From Phycisphaerales bacterium (GTDB lineage: Bacteria; Planctomycetota; Phycisphaerae; Tepidisphaerales; Tepidisphaeraceae), in NCBI GenBank assembly GCA_020853095.1, contig JADYZN010000033.1:1-64000 (forward strand): a DNA stretch of 64,000 bases, in the 5' to 3' direction. Every line of letters starts with the position of its first letter. The stretch's first letter is position 1. Shown here piece after piece: positions 17,425 through 25,643 of this stretch. Both the position numbers and the translations under genes were made by a program. The notes under the pieces were generated by a model. That model was not told the origin of the DNA. It worked only from the letters and a program-made list of their open reading frames with translations, and did not search any database.

Positions 17425-18417
17425 ATGCAGCCGCAATATCGATTCCAGTTCGATGCCCCATCACTCCTGCGTGACCATCCACCTTATTTCCGCAACGCGA
17501 ACAAGGACCTGCTGTTTCATCTGGCCTATCCCGATGGCCAGCCGACGCCGGCGATGATCCAAGTCACGCGCTGGCCGAAAACGGCGCCGACGGGGCCGGT
17601 GGTCCTGTCGCCCATGCCGGTTGAATTGCGGCCTGATTTTTATGATTACCAGCCGGCCGCCGACCCGCAAGCCATGCTGGAATGGCACGTCAACTTCGCC
17701 GATCCGAACCTGTTTTATGGGTACAGTTCGGGGCTGTTCGCGCAGGATGAGATGCAGGTGGCCGAACACCCGCTGCTGGCAAGCGTCCGGCAGGCGTTGC
17801 TGGACAGGCGGCTGGAGGTTCGCGCCAATGGCCACAACGGAGCCGCGCCGGTGCTGGTTCGCAACGTTGAACGGCGGCTGTCGATTGCCACCCATCCTGA
17901 TCCCGCCGCCGGCCGGCCGCACGGGCTGTATGGCAATCGTTTCGCCACGGCGCCGGCCGACGCGGTTCGCAAGGCCGCCCGCAGGATCGATCCCCCGACT
18001 TTCAGCAACATCATCGCCATGGCCGCCCCGGCCGGGGGATTTGGCGCCTATATGCCACAGCAGATCGACGGGATATTTCTCACCGCCCACACCGCTTTTG
18101 CCGCGGCCGTCCATGAATCAACGCAAGGGGGTGCAAATCCACTACAAACCCTCATCCACACCGGATTCTGGGGGTGTGGAGCGTTTGGCGGCAATCGCCA
18201 CATGATGATCATCTTGCAGGCGATGGCGGCCCGCACGGCCGGCGTTTGCCGCCTGGTTCTCCACGTCGGCGACAACCATGGAATCGAATCGGCCAGACAT
18301 GCCCTGGAGATCGTCGAAAATCTGGTTCAAACCAACGGCCCGATGCCCGATCACACCCCGTTGATCGATGCCATCGCCCGGCTGGGATTGCGTTGGGGGA
18401 ACAACGACGGCCACTAA
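17425..18417 (+). CDS. PARG-like (poly(ADP-ribose) glycohydrolase C-terminal motif) protein
   Basis: 330 aa from ATG 17425 (MQPQYRFQFDAPSLL); frame open upstream without good starts. The clearest signal is HTGFWGCGAFGGN at ~245-257, followed by an amphipathic helix (MIILQAMAARTAG) and RLVLHVGD. This matches the TG-x-WGCG-x-FGGD block of eukaryotic-type PARG macrodomain-like enzymes and their following helix and strand. The PARG catalytic Gln-Glu-Glu signature is not visible; the nearest candidate region is GGFGAYMPQQID (about 207-218). So it may be an atypical or inactive member. It shares a short 150-base divergent region with the DUF3467 gene. No toxin partner adjacent. Confidence 0.6.
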   Translation: MQPQYRFQFDAPSLLRDHPPYFRNANKDLLFHLAYPDGQPTPAMIQVTRWPKTAPTGPVVLSPMPVELRPDFYDYQPAADPQAMLEWHVNFADPNLFYGYSSGLFAQDEMQVAEHPLLASVRQALLDRRLEVRANGHNGAAPVLVRNVERRLSIATHPDPAAGRPHGLYGNRFATAPADAVRKAARRIDPPTFSNIIAMAAPAGGFGAYMPQQIDGIFLTAHTAFAAAVHESTQGGANPLQTLIHTGFWGCGAFGGNRHMMIILQAMAARTAGVCRLVLHVGDNHGIESARHALEIVENLVQTNGPMPDHTPLIDAIARLGLRWGNNDGH

Positions 18418-18467
18418 ATTGATGTGGCGGGTGCCGCAATTGGACTACAAGCAATTCGCGAAATCGT

Positions 18468-18480
18468 TATAATCCATGAA
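18468..18480 (+). promoter_or_regulatory. Candidate -10 element of a leaderless transcript
   Basis: TATAAT at 18468-18473 ends seven bases before the preferred ATG at 18481. A start site placed 6-7 bases downstream would coincide with the start codon, and there is no Shine-Dalgarno sequence. A good -35 at 16-18 spacing is not seen; TTGGAC at 18440 is too far (22 bases). Support is therefore partial. Confidence 0.35.
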
Positions 18481-19794
18481 ATGGGCACATGGCCGGGGCT
18501 GGGATGGATCGGGTTGGCACAGTCGCTTTGGTCGACACATACCTTTGAACCACACGATGTGGCGTTGAAAATCGCGTTGTCCACCGGCATCGGGCTTCTG
18601 GTGGGGCTGGAACGGGAGTGGGCGCAAAAGGAGATCGGGGTCCGCACGTTCGCGATCGTGGGGTTACTGGGGACATTAACCTATCTGTTGGCGCCGATTT
18701 TTGTGGTCGGCGGGTTGCTGGGGGTGTTGCTGCTGGTGGCGTTTTTGAACACGCACAGCCTGCTGCAGGATCGGTCGCTGGAATTGACCACCTCGATCAG
18801 CCTGGTGATGGTCTTTTTCCTGGGGGCGCTGGTGGGCGAGGGGACGGTGGGTGGATGGCAGACTTTCGCGGCGTCCAGTGCTGCCATCGTGATGATGATG
18901 CTCCTGGCGTGGAAGCTGGAACTGGAGCGGTTCGCGGGGGCGTTGCGGCCGGATGAGATTCGCAGCGCGGTGCTGCTGGGGCTGCTCAGTGTCGTCATTT
19001 ATCCGCTGTTGCCCAATCGGTTTGTGGACAGAACCGAACTGCTCAATCCGCGACAGGCATGGAAGATCGTGGTGGTGATCGCGGGGCTTGGGTTTGTAAA
19101 CTACACACTGTTAAGGATTTACGCGGCCAGGGGACTGTTCCTGTCGGCTTTGCTGGGCGGATTGGTCAACAGCACGGCGGCGGTGGTGGAACTGGCGGCC
19201 TGTTTTACGGGCCAGCCGGGATTGCTGCCGGTGGCGGTTCCGGTGTTGCTGCTGACAAACGTGGCGTTGTTCGTCCGCAATGGGGTGATCCTGGCGATTT
19301 TCGCGCCGACTGCCGTGAGGAGCGCGCTGTTGCCCCTGTCGGTGATGGCGGCGGCGACGTTGATCTACATCTGGGCGTATCGCAAACAAAAACAGGTGGA
19401 TGGATCGTTGAATCTCCCCTCGCCGATTTCGCTGAAGCGCGTCCTGAAATTCGCCGCATTGTTCGTGCTGTTGGCGGCGATGGGCACGTTGGCTCAGAAA
19501 TATTTTGGAAATTCCGGCTTCCTGGTCCTCAGCGTGATCGGCGGCCTGGTCAGCAGCGCCAGCACCACCGCGACGGCCGCGGCGCTGGTGGCATCGGGCA
19601 AAATTTCGCCGCAAATGGGCGGCGTCGCGACGGTGATCACGTCCATGGCCAGTGCCGTGATCGACATCCCGCTGGTCTACCAGCAGATACGGCCAAAATC
19701 GGTGGTCTGGAAACTGACCGCGATGACCGCGATCATCACCCTCCTGGGCGTGGCGGCGATGCTGTGGGAATATTGGCGCGGATTGCTGGGATGA
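18481..19794 (+). CDS. MgtC/SapB family membrane protein with DUF4010 domain
   Basis: 437 aa from ATG 18481; an in-frame GTG at 18424 is possible. The N-terminal ~130 residues are MgtC/SapB-like: KIALSTGIGLLVGLEREW, then GVRTFAIVGLLGTLTYLL. The rest is DUF4010: EIRSAVLLGLLSVVIYPLLP, FLSALLGGLVNSTAAVVELA and GGLVSSASTTATAAALVASG. About a dozen hydrophobic segments indicate an inner-membrane protein. MgtC proteins modulate Mg2+ homeostasis and F-ATPase; the function of the DUF4010 fusion is unclear. Convergent with cassette B. Confidence 0.9.
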   Translation: MGTWPGLGWIGLAQSLWSTHTFEPHDVALKIALSTGIGLLVGLEREWAQKEIGVRTFAIVGLLGTLTYLLAPIFVVGGLLGVLLLVAFLNTHSLLQDRSLELTTSISLVMVFFLGALVGEGTVGGWQTFAASSAAIVMMMLLAWKLELERFAGALRPDEIRSAVLLGLLSVVIYPLLPNRFVDRTELLNPRQAWKIVVVIAGLGFVNYTLLRIYAARGLFLSALLGGLVNSTAAVVELAACFTGQPGLLPVAVPVLLLTNVALFVRNGVILAIFAPTAVRSALLPLSVMAAATLIYIWAYRKQKQVDGSLNLPSPISLKRVLKFAALFVLLAAMGTLAQKYFGNSGFLVLSVIGGLVSSASTTATAAALVASGKISPQMGGVATVITSMASAVIDIPLVYQQIRPKSVVWKLTAMTAIITLLGVAAMLWEYWRGLLG

Positions 19795-19807
19795 TTCCGC
19801 CAAAGGT

Positions 19808-19826
19808 CCGGCCGGCAAATGGCCGG
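19808..19826. terminator. GC-rich hairpin between convergent genes
   Basis: CCGGCC (19808-19813), seven-base loop, GGCCGG (19821-19826) in the 50-base gap between the stops of the MgtC/DUF4010 gene and the DUF6259 gene. No T-run on either side, so termination would be weak or Rho-assisted. Short stem; low confidence. Confidence 0.35.
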
Positions 19827-19844
19827 TGAGGATGAAAACGACAA

Positions 19845-22079
19845 TCAACTCAGGCCATAGGGTTTTTCACTGCCGAGGGTGACGATAGCGCAGGAGAGGG
19901 GTTTGAGGGACAGCTCAAAACCGCGTTCGGAATCGCCATCGGCGATGGATTTCCTGAATTGGCCGTCGGTCACGGTGCGGATTTCGCCGCCGGTGCGCTG
20001 GGGGAGCGGATAATAATGAGACAAGGTGGCCTCATCGGCATGGACGATCGCTCCCTGCTTCATAGCCTGGGCGTACATGCTTTGCGGGCTGGGGAGTCGA
20101 ACGGTCAATGAGATGGTGTCGGTGGTGATGTTGACCAGGACGACGCCGATCGATCCATCAATCCGCAGGAAGACGCCGTTGAGGACGGGCGAAAGTTTGA
20201 CCTCGGTCCCCTCGGCATCCTGCCAACTGGTCGCCCAGCGGCGGGTGATGGGTTGCAACTGGTCGGAAAGGTCCAGCGGGCGCAGCATCCGTCCCTGGGC
20301 GAGAAAGTCATAACTGTGGGTCCAGGTGTGGGCCAGATGTCGAAGGAAGGATGCGGTTTGGGGGGATTTTTCGATGATCAACGACAGCGGGATGTCGCAC
20401 CAACCGATCTGTGAACCGAAGACGAACTGCTGGGCGTGCTTTGATTCGATCGCGCCGGCGAATTTGGGGTCCATCAATTCTGGGGTCCAGGTGTAACGGC
20501 CAAAGGCCATGACGTGGTCATGGTAGACGGTTTCAAACAAGGGGATGGCGTTGCCGCGGATGGCGTTGCCCATCAGCAGGGCGTCAAACTGGCCAATGTA
20601 CGGTTCTGCGCATCCTTCGGTGGTGAGGACGGGGCCTTGGGGATAAACCTGGGCGGCTTCTTCGCGGATGAGGGCGAGGGTCTGGTTGATGCTTTTGACG
20701 AAGGTGGTCCCGCCGCCGGCCGGGTGGCCATGATGGGTGTCGTGGCAGGGCCACGCCGCGCTCATGGCGATTTCATCGAAATAGACGGCGCTGGCCCCCT
20801 GCTCGAAGAGTCGCATGGCGGTCAGTTGCGAGATCCGGCGAGTCAGGTCGGTTGAGGGGCAGAGGACGGAAAAGGATCGGTTCTGGCTCCAGACCTTGGT
20901 GTCCAGATCGCCCGCGGGAGTGATCTGGAGGGCACAGTGTTTCATTCCCTGCTCCCATGCGGGCATCTGCATATCGCAGGACCACATGTTGATGTAGGGC
21001 ATGGTGTGGATGCCGCGAGCCTGAAATTTTTTGATGGTGTCACGGAAGGTGGGGACGGCCGGGAAGAAAAAGGGATATTGCGCATCGAAGGCGTTCTGGT
21101 GCCACAGGTAATAGTGGCAGACCATGGGGGTGTTCATGAAGGCGTGTTCGGCGATGACATCCTCATCTTCAAAGGCCGGACCGCGCATCAGCCGCAGCGT
21201 GACTAGGCCGATGCGCTGATACCAGAGTGGCGTTTTGCGTCCTTCGACCAGCGGGCCGGGTTTGGTCCAGTCGGCGGTGAGGGCGAATTTGCGGTAAATC
21301 TGGGCCGCGTCGTACCAGTCACCGCGTTGGAGTCGCAGAATCCATGGAAAAGGCTGGGACCAGTCTTGCCCATAATGGATTTCGGTATCGACCCAGGGGT
21401 GGATGTAGACCAGCTCGTTGTCGGGGTCCGGTCCGATGAAGAAATTTTTCAAATGCCCTGCGGGGTCGTGGGCGGCCATGTAGAGCAGTTGATCCTCACG
21501 CTGAAGGGCGAGAAACTGCATGGTGAAACTGCCGTGGGGATAAGGACGGCGGCGAAGTTTTTCGTGGATGCCGCCGGTGGGCATGGAGGAAAGCGGATCG
21601 CGGTAGAGGACGCCACGATCATCGGGAACGACCAGGCAATCGGTCTGGCAGCCGGGGGTAACGGCCAGATCAAGGCGGGGGAAATGCACACGGAAGACCG
21701 ACCAGTCGGCGGGGACATCTTCAACGGCCAGTCGAAACGCGATCTCGCCGTTTTCATCATTCAGGTGGATGAGTGCCTTAACGGTGACACGCTCGGAGGT
21801 GCTGGCGATGTGGACGTTGCGCCAGGTGAGGCGAACCTGATCGTTGCCATTGCGGAGTTTTGGGGGCGATTGACGCATGTCCAGCTCGACGATGCGTTTC
21901 TGGCGGTCGATCATCTCGATCTTCCAGAGGATGTTGGGCCGGCGAAGATATTCGCGGCCATCGGCATCCGCCAGGCTGATGAGCTGGGTTCCGCCGTCGT
22001 TATGTTCCAGCCGCAGTCGCGTCTGGCGGGCGGCGATGGCGAATTGCAGGTCAGAGGATGATTTGGAAGTCGATTTCAC
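19845..22079 (-). CDS. DUF6259-type glycoside hydrolase-like protein (cassette B)
   Basis: 744 aa, starting at GTG 22079 behind GGAGAG. No signal peptide. The N-terminal ~230 residues form a beta-rich supersandwich-like region (LRLEHNDGGTQLISLADADGRE). The middle is TIM-barrel-like: ADWTKPGPLVEGRKTPLWYQ, VCHYYLWHQNAFDAQYPFFFP, GIHTMPYINMWSCD and SAVYFDEIAMSAAWPC near residue 430, which presents an Asp-Glu pair after a strand. A C-terminal beta domain follows. This is the DUF6259 pattern, related to GH101-like barrels. Substrate unknown. Last gene of cassette B, 21 bases after the M24 peptidase gene. Confidence 0.78.
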   Translation of the reverse strand: MKSTSKSSSDLQFAIAARQTRLRLEHNDGGTQLISLADADGREYLRRPNILWKIEMIDRQKRIVELDMRQSPPKLRNGNDQVRLTWRNVHIASTSERVTVKALIHLNDENGEIAFRLAVEDVPADWSVFRVHFPRLDLAVTPGCQTDCLVVPDDRGVLYRDPLSSMPTGGIHEKLRRRPYPHGSFTMQFLALQREDQLLYMAAHDPAGHLKNFFIGPDPDNELVYIHPWVDTEIHYGQDWSQPFPWILRLQRGDWYDAAQIYRKFALTADWTKPGPLVEGRKTPLWYQRIGLVTLRLMRGPAFEDEDVIAEHAFMNTPMVCHYYLWHQNAFDAQYPFFFPAVPTFRDTIKKFQARGIHTMPYINMWSCDMQMPAWEQGMKHCALQITPAGDLDTKVWSQNRSFSVLCPSTDLTRRISQLTAMRLFEQGASAVYFDEIAMSAAWPCHDTHHGHPAGGGTTFVKSINQTLALIREEAAQVYPQGPVLTTEGCAEPYIGQFDALLMGNAIRGNAIPLFETVYHDHVMAFGRYTWTPELMDPKFAGAIESKHAQQFVFGSQIGWCDIPLSLIIEKSPQTASFLRHLAHTWTHSYDFLAQGRMLRPLDLSDQLQPITRRWATSWQDAEGTEVKLSPVLNGVFLRIDGSIGVVLVNITTDTISLTVRLPSPQSMYAQAMKQGAIVHADEATLSHYYPLPQRTGGEIRTVTDGQFRKSIADGDSERGFELSLKPLSCAIVTLGSEKPYGLS

Positions 22080-22100
22080 GATTCTCTCCGGGCGAAATAG

Positions 22101-23291
22101 TTAAAAATCAGGTCGTTCGTGCAGTTGATCCGATTCGGTCGTCAGCCGATTGGAACCCTCGGGGGTGATGACGTGGACGTCCTCGTAAAGGAACTCGACA
22201 TCGCCCAGGCGGATGCCCGGTTCGGTGCTGATGATCATTCCTGGTTCGAGGATCGTATGATCGCTGGGCATGATGCTGGGGGGTTCGGTGATGATCATCC
22301 CCATGCCATGACCCATCCGGCCGCTGGTCAGACGGGATGGATCGTCGATTTTGGCGCCGGCTTGGTCGATGGCGTCCATGCAGACGGCAAACAACTCCGA
22401 ACAACGGATGCCGGGACGAAGGGCCTCGGTCATTTTACGATTCACAAAAAGGATGGCGTCGTAGGCTTTTTTCTGGGCATCGGTCGCCTTGCCGAGGACG
22501 ACCATGCGGGGGTAGTCGATGGTGAGCAGGCCGCAATACGCGCCGGTGTCGATGGCGAGGATGTCGCCGCGTTCCAGCGGGCGGTCGGGTTTGAAGGGGC
22601 TGGCCGCGCCGGGCTTGGGGCTTTGCAGGATGACAAACGCCGTGCGGTCGCCCCCTTCTTCGAGGATCAGTTGCCGCATCAGGCGATCGACCTGTCGTTC
22701 GGTGATGCCGTGACGGAGCTTGTCGTGGTGAAACAGCCGTTGACGAGCCCGCGCGGTGATGTCGGCGGCGGCGCGCATGCAGGCAATCTCCTCCCCGGAC
22801 TTGATCATACGCAGGCGGTGCAGCAGCGGGCCGGCATCGATGGGGGTGATGCCCGGCAGGGATTTCAACAAATCCAGATACCCCCCCACCGGTATGCCCA
22901 TGCGCTGTTCATGGCCAAGCTCAAAACCGATTGCGGAATGATCAAGGCCAAGCTCGCCAAACAACCCCACCAGATCGGTTAATGGAAAATCCAGCAGATC
23001 ACGGTATCCGCGGATGTCTTTGAGGAACCCGCTCGCCAGCAGGTTTCCACGGCCCATGGTCAAAATGACAGGCGGCGCCTTGATCGGGATGATCAGGACC
23101 GAGGGGCGGGTGAGGGAGAAATTCAGCGCCATCGACGAGGTGGTGCCGACGAAATATTGAAGGTTTTCCTCCTGTGATATCACCAGCGCATCAAGGCCCT
23201 TTGTCGCCATCAATTCCCGCACGCGATCATGCCGTCGCTGCATTTCATTCAGCGAAAACATCGGATATGGAGGCTGGACGAGCTGGGTCAT
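22101..23291 (-). CDS. M24 family Xaa-Pro peptidase/creatinase-like metalloenzyme
   Basis: 396 aa. Creatinase N-terminal domain (residues ~15-150) followed by a pita-bread M24 domain. Metal ligands are visible: IDTGAYCGLLTIDYPRMV (two Asp), GRMGHGMGM (His), IISTEPGI (Glu) and YEDVHVIT (Glu). No signal peptide; cytoplasmic. Members cleave Xaa-Pro bonds or C-N bonds of small metabolites such as creatine. In a glycan operon it may act on an N-linked or amide-bearing product, which is inference. Overlaps the upstream gene by four bases (23288-23291). Confidence 0.9.
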   Translation of the reverse strand: MTQLVQPPYPMFSLNEMQRRHDRVRELMATKGLDALVISQEENLQYFVGTTSSMALNFSLTRPSVLIIPIKAPPVILTMGRGNLLASGFLKDIRGYRDLLDFPLTDLVGLFGELGLDHSAIGFELGHEQRMGIPVGGYLDLLKSLPGITPIDAGPLLHRLRMIKSGEEIACMRAAADITARARQRLFHHDKLRHGITERQVDRLMRQLILEEGGDRTAFVILQSPKPGAASPFKPDRPLERGDILAIDTGAYCGLLTIDYPRMVVLGKATDAQKKAYDAILFVNRKMTEALRPGIRCSELFAVCMDAIDQAGAKIDDPSRLTSGRMGHGMGMIITEPPSIMPSDHTILEPGMIISTEPGIRLGDVEFLYEDVHVITPEGSNRLTTESDQLHERPDF

Positions 23292-25576
23292 TGCGATTCA
23301 CCCTCTTGTTGGAGCAGGTGTTCGCAGTTGAGGATTTTTTCGGCCAGATCAAAGCGGGCAAAGGCGTATTGCATGGTGGCTTCAAAACCGATGCGCGAAT
23401 CCTGCCGGACCAGGTCGAACATCCGTCGGGCCAGGTCCAGTTCATCGCGCAGAATCTCCCGGCAGGTGGCCGGATCGGTCTGGCGATATCGCACGTACCG
23501 GATCTGATTGGCGGTGCTGAGATAAGAAAGTAGGCAGGATTCGGCGATGCGCCATTCCGCTTCCAGAGCGTCCGAAGGGTGGGCCTTGCGAATCCGGTCG
23601 AGCGCATCGACCCCTTTTTGCCATCCAGCGGCCATCTTTTCAAATTGTTGCTGGAAAGTCTGGACGGAATAGGGACCGCGCCATCCATCGAGGTCATCGT
23701 ATGGGAAAGTGATCATGCAGGCGGGCAGGCCGGTTGGTTTTGGATGGAACAAATTGGCCGGCCCAAGGCACTGTGGCGCGTTGTAGACGGTGCTCATGTC
23801 GAAGGGAAATTCGCCAAATGCTTCGCTGAGCAGGTTCCAGGCCTCGACCACCTTGTCGGCCGCATCGGGGCCAAAACGTCGGCCGGCGACGGTGCGCATC
23901 GCCTCATCGACGCTCGGACGCGGCAGCCGGCCCATTTCGGCGGCCACCTCCAGATTGGTCGAAGGCCATCCACCCAGACTCCAGCCGAGCATCAGGGCGT
24001 CCACGCCCGCGTCGGCCAGGTTGGAAACGTGCTGGGCGACGTTGCGCGTGGCCGGCAGATAGGGGGAGAGGAACATTTCAAAGGATGTTCCCGCCTGCAT
24101 TTTGGCGACGGTTTTGAGATTGCGCTGTTGCGCCAGTTTCCATTGGCGCAAACTTTGTTCGCTGGGGCCGATGACGGAGATGGAATATTCGTTGACCTTG
24201 CCGGTGTAATCGCCGCGGGTGAAGACCTTGCCCCATTCACTGATGCACAGCACCCAGCAGGTGTCGGGAAGTTTTTCGATGATGCCGGGGATCCATTCTT
24301 CGGGGGTGCTCCAGACGTACCAGAACAACTTCGCCTTGGAACCGGCCTGTCGCATGCCCCGTTCGATCAGGGTGTTGATTTCGGCGTTGATGACCTGCGG
24401 GCCGCGGGCCTTGCATCGCGGACAGGGAGCGGCCACCTTCGGGGCGGCGTTGGCTTGATCCGCATCCGTGGTGGAACGAAGGGCATATTCATCCCCGATG
24501 CCGTATTTGCGCGAATAGCAGTTGGTCAGGTTTTCGCTGTAGGTGATGGTGAAGATGCCGCCGAGATCGGGCACGCGGGTGAACAGGTGGCGGACGGAGT
24601 TGGTGATAAAATCCTGAACCTCTTTGGTGCTGGTGCACAGGGCGATGACGTTGGGGGAATATGGCGCGCGGTCGGGGGTTTCATTGACGCCGCGCAGGTG
24701 GGGATAACGGTCAAAAAACGCCGGCGGCATGGCGCGCGGCTCGTTGAGATATAAAATCACGTCGATGCCATACTTGCGGCATCGCTGCACCAGGCGGTTG
24801 AGATTGGCGATGCGTTCCTCCCAACCGGCGGACAATTCCGGCGCCAGTTCCCATGGGGCGAGCTTGTTCAACAACGCCTGAAACCAGATCGCGTTGACGC
24901 CGCACGCGGCGAGTTGTGAAAGATACCCTTCGGGAATGTCGTCGATGCCGTTGCCGACCAGCGGATCGCCGAATCGAAGGAAATAGGGGTAGCACATCCG
25001 GACCTGAAAGGCGCCATCGGCTTTGGGAGCGTTGGGATTCGGTGGTTGAATCCGCTCAAGTTGTTTGACAAAACCAAAGGGAGGCTCGGCCGGGGCGGTC
25101 ATCCCCTCGCCAAGGTGGGATTTAAGGATTTTTGCGATTTTTTTGGCCTTTTCGCGGGTTTCGGCGGTTGGGGGTTGGTAATAGACCGGCCGGCATTGCG
25201 GTTTATATCCGCCAAGTTTGACCCACATGAAGTCATCTTCATTGAGCGAATAAAGCATCTCGGCCGCATCCCAGTTGAGCAGCTCGCAAAGCTGTTCATA
25301 AGGCAGCAGATGCCAGTTGCGCATGAGAATGGACATGTAATTGCGTTGTTGATCCCGCGGGGTGATGGTTCGCTGCGGAGGCAACCCCATGGAGCGGGCC
25401 AGATCGGTCAGTTGCTCCGGCGTGACGCGCAGAACCTTTGCCAGATGATTGACGTTGATGAAATCCCAGTTTCGCCAGATGACCGCGTGCAGGGTGTCGG
25501 GAAAATGAGGGTACGAGATCGGCTGTGGGGCACGGCCGACGGGGAGCGAGTCGATGCTGGTCATGGTGTTGGACAT
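23288..25576 (-). CDS. Unrecognised large glycan-cassette protein, TIM-barrel-like, with CPRC motif
   Basis: 762 aa from ATG 25576, chosen because AGGA lies upstream and the longer open frame runs into the symporter gene. No signal peptide. Residues ~50-170 are helical and resemble a small DNA-binding-like or regulatory region (LAKVLRVTPEQLTDLARSMG). From ~190 to ~560 a barrel-like pattern follows: GVNAIWFQALLNKLAPWEL, YGIDVILYLNEPRAMPPAFF and FTITYSENLTNCYS, then CPRCKARGP, and AGVDALMLGWSLGGWPSTN. The last ~150 residues are helical. The layout recalls GH20-like or DUF4838-like hydrolases. I cannot assign a reaction. Confidence 0.75.
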   Translation of the reverse strand: MSNTMTSIDSLPVGRAPQPISYPHFPDTLHAVIWRNWDFINVNHLAKVLRVTPEQLTDLARSMGLPPQRTITPRDQQRNYMSILMRNWHLLPYEQLCELLNWDAAEMLYSLNEDDFMWVKLGGYKPQCRPVYYQPPTAETREKAKKIAKILKSHLGEGMTAPAEPPFGFVKQLERIQPPNPNAPKADGAFQVRMCYPYFLRFGDPLVGNGIDDIPEGYLSQLAACGVNAIWFQALLNKLAPWELAPELSAGWEERIANLNRLVQRCRKYGIDVILYLNEPRAMPPAFFDRYPHLRGVNETPDRAPYSPNVIALCTSTKEVQDFITNSVRHLFTRVPDLGGIFTITYSENLTNCYSRKYGIGDEYALRSTTDADQANAAPKVAAPCPRCKARGPQVINAEINTLIERGMRQAGSKAKLFWYVWSTPEEWIPGIIEKLPDTCWVLCISEWGKVFTRGDYTGKVNEYSISVIGPSEQSLRQWKLAQQRNLKTVAKMQAGTSFEMFLSPYLPATRNVAQHVSNLADAGVDALMLGWSLGGWPSTNLEVAAEMGRLPRPSVDEAMRTVAGRRFGPDAADKVVEAWNLLSEAFGEFPFDMSTVYNAPQCLGPANLFHPKPTGLPACMITFPYDDLDGWRGPYSVQTFQQQFEKMAAGWQKGVDALDRIRKAHPSDALEAEWRIAESCLLSYLSTANQIRYVRYRQTDPATCREILRDELDLARRMFDLVRQDSRIGFEATMQYAFARFDLAEKILNCEHLLQQEGESQ

Positions 25577-25643
25577 ACGATTTGTGGTCCTGTTGAGGAT
25601 GAAACGCCTGCCCGCCATACGAATTGGCGGTTTGGTCGCGATT

